Below, piece by piece: positions 1 to 8,900 of a stretch of 44,336 bases of DNA (the first letter of the stretch is position 1; the number at the start of each line of letters is the position of its first letter). The notes beneath the pieces are model-generated. The model was not told the DNA's origin, made no database searches, and saw only the letters and a program-made list of their open reading frames with translations. Source of the stretch: Akkermansiaceae bacterium. GTDB lineage: Bacteria; Verrucomicrobiota; Verrucomicrobiia; Verrucomicrobiales; Akkermansiaceae. The stretch spans positions 1-44,336 of the forward strand of contig JARWZU010000061.1 of the NCBI GenBank assembly GCA_029866215.1. Direction: 5' to 3'. The translations under genes were made by a program, and so were the position numbers.

Positions 1-3000
1 GCCCTACTGGCCCTGTTGGTCGCGAGCCCCACCAGGGTCAATGCGGTCAATGCGCTGAAGATCGATCTCACTGCAGGCAGCAATCTCTCCACGGTTGACC
101 GCACCTGGACCTATAACCTAGGGCCCACCGGGATGCGCGGGTGGATTGACCACGGTTGGTCCGAGACCGCAGAACAGGACGGCTACACGGCGTTTGCTCC
201 CTATCAGATTTTGGTGACGACCGTGGCCGCAGGTACGCCGGCCGCCGGGGTGCTGGCCACCGACGACGTGATTCTGGGCGCGAGTGCGGGCACGGGTGCC
301 GTGCCGCTTTTCACCAGCGATGCACGCAAGAGTCTGGGTTGGGCGATCGGAGCTGCCGAGGCCAGCAACGGTATCCTGAAATTCAAACGCTGGCGTGCCG
401 GGGTCACCACCGATGTGTCGATCACGCTGCCCGTCATGGGCGCCTACTCGGACACCGCCCCCTACAATTGCCCCAAGTCCGCGTTGGTCATGGCTAACGC
501 CGCCAGAAGTCTCAAACGAAAAATTGACGAGAATGGGTGGGGTGGTAATGACGGGAGTGGAGCCATCAGTGCGCTAGCCTTGCTGGCAACCGGTGATTCC
601 GCGTACCTGCCGATGTTACAGGCTTATGCTAGGCAGCTGGCACCCCCGGATTACGTGGCCGGGGATTCGGCATGGAGTTACTACAATGCCATTTTTCTGG
701 CAGAATATTACATGCTGACGGGCGACACCCAGGTGTTTCAGGGACTCAGTGCGAATATCATCTATGCCGCCACCCACTCGAGCATGTTTGGCACCGCCGG
801 CCATGGGTTTTCTAATGTACCGCCGCCCGGCGGCTGGGTGGCTGGGGGCACCCATGGCTCGATGGGTTGGTATGGACCTGTTAACTCGGCCGGACTGGTT
901 GCTCAACTCGCTATTGTGTTGGGCAAGAAGGCGGGCGTGGTGAGTCCGGAGATCGATCCAGCCATTGCACGGGCCGCCAATTTTTTCAGCTACTATGTCA
1001 ACCGTGGGTCTATTCCCTACGGCGAACACCAGCCGTATTACGGCGAGCACCAACTCCAGGGACAGAGCCGAACCTATTATGATCACTGCAGCAATGGTAA
1101 GGACGCTCTGGCGGCCGTCATGTTTGCATGCATGGGTGATAAGCCGGTGGCGGCGGAGTATTTCGCGCGGATGTCCGTGGCAGGCTTCAGGGGCGAGCAA
1201 TATGGGCATACCGGCCAGGGGTTCAGCTACCTGTGGACCGCTCTGGGTGCCAATATGGGCGGCCCGACCGCTGGCGCGGAATATGAGAAAAAACTGCGCT
1301 GGGACCGGGATATGAAACGTCGCAGTGATGGCTCGTTTGTGTATGAGGGTGGCGAGCAGTGGGCTCCCGGCCAGGGTTCCAGCTACTGGGATGATCGTTA
1401 TATCTACTGGAACTATCCCACCGCCTATTATCTCCTACACGCCGCCATGCCCCTGAAAAACCTCTATATCACAGGCAAAGGGTTGAATCCGGCGAGCGTG
1501 CTCAGCAACCAGACGGTGAGCAATGCCATCTGGGCTGCGGACTTTACCTCGCTATGCGCCAGCTATACCAAAACGCAGCTGATCGCCGCCTTAGGCGAAT
1601 GGGATCCGATTGTCAGATACAATGCCGCCACCGAACTAGGCACGCGTACGCTAACTACCACCGAGGTAAACTCACTCATCACCATGGCGGAAAACCCCGC
1701 CGATGCCAATCAGCGCGAAGGTGCTTGCACGGCGCTAGGCTGCCTGAAAAGTGCCAGCGCCGTACCTGCCCTGACCCGCCGCCTCAAAGACTCTAACACC
1801 TGGGTGCGCGCCAAGGCCGCAAAGGCGCTCGGCCAGGTCAGCGCGTCGTCGGTGGCTGCATCCGTGCCGGACATGCTCGATGCGTTTGTTACCAATGTGA
1901 AGTCCACCTATCCGTTCGAGGCGGGCTTTGATTGGGACGATCCCTTGCAAATTTCCAACGGGTATTTGTCTGAGACGCTGTTTAAGAAGGTTGGAGATAT
2001 CACCATCAATGCCAACAAAAACCTGCTCTATCCCGCGGTGAAAGCTGGGATCAAACAGCCGGCCGGCATGTGGCGGGGCATGCTTGATGAGTTTGTGCAA
2101 GACAGGTTGACCCTAGCCGATGTGGAGGAGTTGATCCAGGAGTTGATCGAAGATGCCAAGACTGAGGGGCCGGCTGACCGGATGTTCACCGTTACACCGC
2201 CCGCCGCAGCCATGAAGGTCCTAACGAAGTATCGCATTGCGGAAGGTATCCAAGCGTGCTTCGACAATGTGGCGTATTGGGGTGGGGTGAAGGGGGATGA
2301 GGCGATTAGGGACTTGGCGGTTTATGGCGAGGCGGCCCGCTGGACGCTGCCAGATTTGCGAACCGACCTCTCGACTTGGGTACAAGACAACAACTACAAT
2401 GCGCTGCTCAGCACCGTGACCTCATTGGAAGCCGCCACCACCTCGCCGGTGCTGATCTATGCCCTGCCGGTCGCTACCCCCCAAATCCTTGCTACTCCGG
2501 TTAACACGGCCAAAGGTATAGCCCTGACTGGTTCGTCCCGCCGGACCAACCCCGTGGCCTATGCCGTCGCGATCCCGCCGGTACACGGCTCTCTAACGGG
2601 AACTCCGCCCAACCTCACCTATACCCCCGCCAGCGGTTATCAGGGCATGGATAGCTTCACTTTTACGGTGACTGATTCTCTAACAACCTCGTCACCAGCG
2701 AAGGTCCAACTGGCGGTGGGAATGGGTGGCAGCGGTTTGACTGGTAAATATTACAACAACATCGATTTCACCGGGTTCTTGTCGTCACGGGTCGATTCCT
2801 CTGTCAACTTTGATTGGGGCACCACGCCTCCTAACGGTTTGAGCGCGGGCACCTACAGCGTGCGCTGGACCGGACAGGTACTGGCACCGGAGACCGGGAC
2901 CTACCGGTTTTCCACCCGCACCAGCGACGGTGCTCGCTTATGGGTCAACGGCGTGCAGGTGATCAATGACTGGAATAACCAAGCCACCAACATTTGGAAT

Positions 3001-5805
3001 GACAGCGTGGGCATCACCCTTACCGCCGGCCAGAAGTATAACCTGAAGCTGGAATATTTTAATAACACCAATCCCGCCACCGCGCGCTTGTATTGGTATA
3101 TGCCATCACGGTCATCCCAAACCGCGATGATCATCCCGCAGGATATGTTATTTCCGCTGTCTGGCGTGACCCTGACGTCGCCGGTGGACGGCGCTCGCAT
3201 CGGGCTGCGTGCTGGTCTGCCGTCCGCAGTGACACTCACGGCCGATACCTCGGACTTGGCTGCGACGGTGACCAACGTGTCCTTCTACAACGGCGACACG
3301 TTGATTGGATCGGCTAGTTCCCCGCCGTATACATTCGTCTGGCAGAACGTGGCGGCGGGCGAGTACCGCATCACCGCCAAGGCCACAGACAGCACGGGTC
3401 AGGTCACCACATCGGGCGTTTCGACGATGTCGGTGGACGGCTACACGGTTCCTGTCACGGCGGGACTCGCCTGCCACTTTGATGCAGCTGTCGGCGTCAC
3501 CATGGATGCCAGTGGGGTGGTTCAGGGCTGGCAGGACCGGTCTGGCAATGCGCATCACGCGTCGCTGGGTAATGGTACGCCAACCCTTGCCACGAATCAA
3601 ATCATGTCGCTGCCGGCGGTGCAGTTACGGGGCGACTATCTCAACTGTGCCGGAACGTTTTTTGCCAAAGAACAATATGTCGTGGTCCGTTCGCCGAATC
3701 CAGCGGCTTGGGGCTATGGCGCATTCCTTGGCCGTGCTGCAGGCCGGGGCTCCAATGTCATGATGGCTCAGGACGCCCCCACGTTCTGGAATGACCAAGC
3801 ACCAGATGCGGTGACCAAGAATGGAACGCCAGTTACGCGCAGCGCCTCGCCCTTAAATGGCAATTATTGCTACAACATTGCCCCCATTGACAAATTCATG
3901 ATTCTCAAAATCAAGGTGAACGACGGAAATACGACCGATTCAGCCTACCGGATCGCCAACGCGGATGGAGCCGTACTAAGATGTGACATCGCCGAGATCA
4001 TCGGCTACAGCACAGCGCTCTCGGCCAGTGACGAGGCATTGGTCGGCGGCTATTTAACCGCTAAATACGGGCTGACCACGGCCTATCCGGCCACCGGCAG
4101 TCTCGCCAACAACGCCGCCAAAGCCATCACGCCCACCTCGGCGGCCATCAACGCCAAGCTGAAGTGTAACGGAAACAACTACGACGTGGTCGCTTACTGG
4201 GGTACCGTCAACGGCGGCATGAACCCAGCCAATTGGGCCAACTCGGCCGCCGTCGGCTCGTGGTCCAATGCAGCGTCGACCACTATAAACCGTACGTTGA
4301 CGAATCTGGTCCTTGGTACAACTTACTATTACACCTTTCGTGCCAGCAATGCGGCGCATACGGTGTGGGCGGCCGCACCGATGAGTTTTACGACGTCCTC
4401 CTCGGTGGCCCCACCCATTCCAACCACCACCGTGCTCGCCACGTCCGCCAGCACCACGTATGGCCAGACGGCAACGTTCACCGCGACGGTTTCACCGGTA
4501 CCTCCGGGCGGCACGGTGCAGTTTTATGCCGATGGCAATCCGCTGGGCAGCTCGGTGGACGTCAGTACCAGCAGCGGCGCAGCAAGCATCAGTACGACTC
4601 TTCTCAATGCAGCTACGCATACGATCACGGCAAACTTCAGTGGTGTCGACGTTCATCTTGCAAGCATCGGCTCCTTGACGCAAACGGTGAACCGGGCGGT
4701 ATTGACGGCGACCGCAGACAACAAGGTTCGCAATCTGGGGTCTGCCAACCCGACCTTCACCTACGAGATTACCGGCTACAAGAATGATGAAAATGCCAGC
4801 TCGGCGGGGGTCAGCGGGGCACCGGTGTTGTCCTGTCTTGCAAACCCGAGCTCCACCTTGGGATTGTACACCATCACCTCCACGGTGGGTTCCCTGACGG
4901 CGGCCAACTATAGTTTCACGGCGGCTAACGGAATCTTGACCGTGATGAACCCAGCCTCAACCATCCCCGTGGCGAACAGGAGCTTCGAGACGCGCGGCAC
5001 CCTTAATGCTGCGACTCATTGGTGGTCTCTGGGCAGCCCATGGGTGGGTGGCAACAGCCCTTCTTCGCCGTATGAAGTGCTGCAGATGAACCAGTTCAAC
5101 ACAATGACCGCCGCTGCGGATGGCCTTTTCGCCGCAAACTTGCAGACGTGGCTCGTCTCGGTCACTCAAAACCTGAGCACCACCGTCCAAGCAGGAGGTA
5201 CCCTATCGATGACATTCTCCGGTGGGAGGGATAAATTGAATGGCGGCGGGAAATTCACCGCCACATTCAAGGTCGACACGACCGAATACACCAGCCCCGT
5301 CATTGATACGTCCTTGCAGGCTCTAAACACCTGGCAGAGCTACACGTTTACGACCCCCATCACCAATGCTGGTAATCTCAGTATTATATTCAAACCGGTG
5401 AGCGGCAGACCATGGCTCGACAACATTAGCAACGTCACCCTCCAGGCCGGAGCCGGGTCTGGAACCTACGCCAGCTGGGCCATCACGAACAGCGTGACCG
5501 ACGCGGTCAACGCCGATCCGAATCGTGACGGCGTGCCAAACGGCATCGCCTACTTCATGAACGCAACCGGTCGCGCAATCCTGCCGGGTGTCGTCGGCAG
5601 CAAGGTGACTTGGACCAATGGCGGTAATATCCCTAGTTCCGCCTACGGCACCCAGTTCGTCGTGCAAACCTCGCCAAATCTCGTGACTTGGACGCCTGTT
5701 TCCGTCACCGATCCAAGGCTCAGCAACACCGTCGGCTCGGTTTCCTATACCCTGCCACCCGGCGTGGGCAAGACCTTCGTCCGGCTCGCTGTGACACCTA
5801 ACTGA
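1..5805 (+). CDS. Giant secreted DUF6288/HEAT/PA14 multidomain protein (5' end cut by window)
   Basis: The reading frame is open from base 1. The first codons encode a hydrophobic stretch (ALLALLVASPTRVNAVNA) that reads as the end of a signal peptide, so the true start lies upstream and the TTG at 16 is not the start. Counted from base 1, domains in order are: a DUF6288/PDZ-like N-terminus (YNLGPTGMRGW, about 30-130); an alpha/alpha-type region (150-500); HEAT-like repeats (525-640); a cadherin/Big_9-like domain (835-905); PA14 (905-1050, GLTGKYYNN to the IIPQ end); an Ig-like domain; a LamG-like domain (1155-1350); FN3-like and bacterial Ig/MBG domains (to about 1650); a carbohydrate-binding-like domain; and a C-terminal module with TSPNLVTW and FVRLAV. 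About 1930 residues are visible. An extracellular or cell-surface role in glycan binding is inferred; no catalytic site is evident to me. The gene lies 121 bp upstream of the next giant gene, same strand. Confidence 0.85.
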   Translation, partial: ALLALLVASPTRVNAVNALKIDLTAGSNLSTVDRTWTYNLGPTGMRGWIDHGWSETAEQDGYTAFAPYQILVTTVAAGTPAAGVLATDDVILGASAGTGAVPLFTSDARKSLGWAIGAAEASNGILKFKRWRAGVTTDVSITLPVMGAYSDTAPYNCPKSALVMANAARSLKRKIDENGWGGNDGSGAISALALLATGDSAYLPMLQAYARQLAPPDYVAGDSAWSYYNAIFLAEYYMLTGDTQVFQGLSANIIYAATHSSMFGTAGHGFSNVPPPGGWVAGGTHGSMGWYGPVNSAGLVAQLAIVLGKKAGVVSPEIDPAIARAANFFSYYVNRGSIPYGEHQPYYGEHQLQGQSRTYYDHCSNGKDALAAVMFACMGDKPVAAEYFARMSVAGFRGEQYGHTGQGFSYLWTALGANMGGPTAGAEYEKKLRWDRDMKRRSDGSFVYEGGEQWAPGQGSSYWDDRYIYWNYPTAYYLLHAAMPLKNLYITGKGLNPASVLSNQTVSNAIWAADFTSLCASYTKTQLIAALGEWDPIVRYNAATELGTRTLTTTEVNSLITMAENPADANQREGACTALGCLKSASAVPALTRRLKDSNTWVRAKAAKALGQVSASSVAASVPDMLDAFVTNVKSTYPFEAGFDWDDPLQISNGYLSETLFKKVGDITINANKNLLYPAVKAGIKQPAGMWRGMLDEFVQDRLTLADVEELIQELIEDAKTEGPADRMFTVTPPAAAMKVLTKYRIAEGIQACFDNVAYWGGVKGDEAIRDLAVYGEAARWTLPDLRTDLSTWVQDNNYNALLSTVTSLEAATTSPVLIYALPVATPQILATPVNTAKGIALTGSSRRTNPVAYAVAIPPVHGSLTGTPPNLTYTPASGYQGMDSFTFTVTDSLTTSSPAKVQLAVGMGGSGLTGKYYNNIDFTGFLSSRVDSSVNFDWGTTPPNGLSAGTYSVRWTGQVLAPETGTYRFSTRTSDGARLWVNGVQVINDWNNQATNIWNDSVGITLTAGQKYNLKLEYFNNTNPATARLYWYMPSRSSQTAMIIPQDMLFPLSGVTLTSPVDGARIGLRAGLPSAVTLTADTSDLAATVTNVSFYNGDTLIGSASSPPYTFVWQNVAAGEYRITAKATDSTGQVTTSGVSTMSVDGYTVPVTAGLACHFDAAVGVTMDASGVVQGWQDRSGNAHHASLGNGTPTLATNQIMSLPAVQLRGDYLNCAGTFFAKEQYVVVRSPNPAAWGYGAFLGRAAGRGSNVMMAQDAPTFWNDQAPDAVTKNGTPVTRSASPLNGNYCYNIAPIDKFMILKIKVNDGNTTDSAYRIANADGAVLRCDIAEIIGYSTALSASDEALVGGYLTAKYGLTTAYPATGSLANNAAKAITPTSAAINAKLKCNGNNYDVVAYWGTVNGGMNPANWANSAAVGSWSNAASTTINRTLTNLVLGTTYYYTFRASNAAHTVWAAAPMSFTTSSSVAPPIPTTTVLATSASTTYGQTATFTATVSPVPPGGTVQFYADGNPLGSSVDVSTSSGAASISTTLLNAATHTITANFSGVDVHLASIGSLTQTVNRAVLTATADNKVRNLGSANPTFTYEITGYKNDENASSAGVSGAPVLSCLANPSSTLGLYTITSTVGSLTAANYSFTAANGILTVMNPASTIPVANRSFETRGTLNAATHWWSLGSPWVGGNSPSSPYEVLQMNQFNTMTAAADGLFAANLQTWLVSVTQNLSTTVQAGGTLSMTFSGGRDKLNGGGKFTATFKVDTTEYTSPVIDTSLQALNTWQSYTFTTPITNAGNLSIIFKPVSGRPWLDNISNVTLQAGAGSGTYASWAITNSVTDAVNADPNRDGVPNGIAYFMNATGRAILPGVVGSKVTWTNGGNIPSSAYGTQFVVQTSPNLVTWTPVSVTDPRLSNTVGSVSYTLPPGVGKTFVRLAVTPN

Positions 5806-5926
5806 GCCGTGCGGCTTCGGGCAGTCTTGCAATTATTAGAGTCCGATGTGATAGCGCGACCCGCCATAGAATCAAACTGAAAAGCAACCAATAAAACCCT
5901 ATCAAAAATCAAATAGTCTGAACATC
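5806..5926. other. Intergenic spacer between the two giant genes
   Basis: This is a 121-bp A+T-rich spacer. I see no convincing stem-loop terminator and no clear -35/-10 pair. There is no Shine-Dalgarno sequence before the ATG at 5927, as at many starts in this window. Confidence 0.4.
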
Positions 5927-8900
5927 ATGAATACCCTAAATTTGACGAATTTTTGGAGAAAAACCCTCTTTTCCCTGCCCTCCGGCCACCGGCGCTTTCC
6001 AGACCCACCAACTCAAAAGCGATTTTTAAGCAGTCCAACAAGAAGCGCCCTCCAAGGCTTCACCCTTGCCTTGGCGCTGGGCGCTTCATTGCTGGCGGGA
6101 TCCGCTCAGGCGGCCACGCTCACTTGGAACGTGGGCGGCGGCAATTGGGACACCACCACCGCTAATTGGACCGGGGCTGCCACGACCTTCATTTCTAACG
6201 GGTCCCAGGATGTGATCTTCAACAACACGGCGGGTGGCTCGATCACCATTTCGGCCAGCATGCAGCCGAGCTCCACGACCGTGAGTGCCGCCAGCGGCAC
6301 CTATACCTTCGACGGCGGAGCTATCACCGGGTCGGGGGGGCTCACCAAGTCCGGCAACGGGCAGTTGACGATGATCACCCCCAGCAACACCTTCACCGGC
6401 AAGACGAGTATCTTGGGAGGCACGCTGCTGACCGGGGGAGGGGCTTACCTCTCGAACGTCGGCTCTCCCGGCGTTTTTGGGGCACCCTCTGGTGCCAACG
6501 CCACGATCGACCTCCACAACGGCGTCACCCTGCAGAACAATGGCAGCAGTCCACGGGTCAACCAAGCCACGAACCGGCCTTTGAATCTTGCAGGCGCGGG
6601 CGCCGGAACGGTATCGATAAAATACAATGACAACGATGCCAGCCTGACGTTCGGTGCCGTGACCGCCACTGGGACGGGTGCTAAGACGCTCGCAGTATTC
6701 ACAGGTATCAATGGAAATGGTGACCGTGAGGCCATCATCTTCACCGGAGCAATCGCCGATTCCTCCGACAGCAGCCCAACCTCTCTGAACGTTACCTTCA
6801 ACACGCAGGGATCTCCGAATTGGGTCAGTCTCGGTGGTGTCAATACCTTCACCGGGCCTATCACGCTAGCGCAAATCAATGGTACTGCGAGTGGCGTCTT
6901 GGTGGTCGGTGGCGTCAGGACCGCCGGAAACTCGAGTGTGAACACGATCGGCACGGGAAAGCTGGGTAATGGAAATTATCCAGGCGCCATCTCCCTCGGC
7001 ACGAGAACCGTCCTCGAATACGATAGCACCGCGCCGCAAACCTTGTCGGGCGTGATCTCTGGCGCTGGAGCTCTAACACTGACGGGTGGGGGCACCGTAA
7101 CCCTCTCTGGCCTCAACACCTACACCGCCAATACCACTGTCAACAGCGGCGCTACGCTGGTGCTCGCGAGCACTGGTGGCTTAAAATTCGCCGTCACTGA
7201 CACATCTAGCACGAAAGTCACCGGCGCGGGCAGCGCCACGTTGAATGGCACTTTCACAGTCGACACCACAGCGGTGACCAAGACCTCGGGATCTTGGACT
7301 CTGGTCGATACCACCACGAAATCCTTCGGTGGCACCTTTAACTTGGCTGGCTTCACCGGTCCGGTCGGTAATGTTTACACGAAAGTGGCTGGGATCCAAA
7401 CTTGGACCTTTGACAAGTCCACCGCCGTACTTGCCCTCAGCTCCAAGGCCGTCATCACCGCCTTCGGCATCCCTGGTTCGGTCGGCGTGATTAACCAAGC
7501 TAACAAGACTATCGCCCTCGCGGTACCTAACGCGACGCCTTTGGCGACTCTCGCGCCGACCTACACCTTGACCTCTGGGTCTTGCGTTCCAGCCAGTGGC
7601 ACTGCGCCATCCCCAACTTTTGCGAGCAGCCTCACGGCGACTTATGTCGTTACTGACGGAGCTGCTACGAACAACTATACCGTGACGGTCACGGTGCTGC
7701 CCAAGAGTGCGGCCAAGGACATACTAACATTTGCATTCCCGGGTCTGAGTGCTCCGACGATCGGGACCAACACCATCACCCTGACTGTGCCTTTTTCCAC
7801 GAATGTGACCGCGCTGGTGCCGACCTACACCGTTTCGCCGCTGGCGTCCGGTAGTCCGGCATCTGGGATTGCTGGCAATTTCACCGGCGCGAAAATCTAT
7901 ACCATCACCGCCGAGGATGGCTCACAAAAATCCTATACGGTGACGGTTAGCAAGGCCGCTGCCAGCAGCGCGTGTGATATCACAGCCTGCACCTTTCCGG
8001 GGCTTGGAGCCGCGACGATTGCTGGGAATCTGGTCACCTTGGTCGTGCCTCAAAGCCAGTCCGTCAGCGCGCTTTCCCCCACCTTCACACTTTCGTCTGG
8101 AGCCACCATCAGTCCGCTTTCAGGGAGCACACAAAATTTCAGCAACTCCGTAAACTATACCGTCACCGCCGAGAATGGCAGCACCACCAAGATCTATACA
8201 GTGAGCGTGGTGTCATACAACGCGTGGCTTCACTCTGCATCTTTGTTTATCCTCACCACTCCGGACGGTGCCAACCTGGCCGCCGGGGCTTCGGAAGCCA
8301 ACTTTCCGTTGCTGGTTAGGCTCAACGCCGGTAACTTTAACTTTACTCAAGCTCAGGCTAACGGCAGCGATATCCGCTTCGCCACTGTGGCGGGGGTGCC
8401 GCTTTCTTATCAGATCGAACAGTGGGATTCGACCGCCAAAACCGCTGCCTTGTGGGTGAAAATCCCAAGCATCACCGGCAACGCGCGCCAAGAGATCAAG
8501 ATGTATTGGGGTAAGACCGGGGTGGCGAGCGAGTCGAACGGTACCAATGTCTTCAATGCGGCTAACGGATTTGTCAGCGTGCTGCACATGAATGAAACGG
8601 CAACCGACGTCGTTGGCAACACCACACCCGCCGATTCCGGCACCACCCTGACCACTGGGATGATTGGCAAAGGTCGCAATTTCACCGCAGGCAAAGGCAT
8701 TCTGGTCGGGGATAATCTCAGCAACTTTCCCACCGGCAACAACCCCCACTCGTCAGAGGCTTGGATCAGGTCCAGCACCGCCGGCACCAATGTGATGGGC
8801 TGGGGCATCGAGCAGAACTCGGGCAAAGTCGTGATGCAATTCGCCAGTCCGCCCCACATGAACATGGATTGTTATTTCGGCGGTGCCAATGTGGAGGGCG

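Noticed and set aside
616-1209. Long minus-strand open frame inside the first giant gene
   Set aside because: It is a shadow of the plus-strand gene, which shows recognisable domains throughout; the minus frame shows none.
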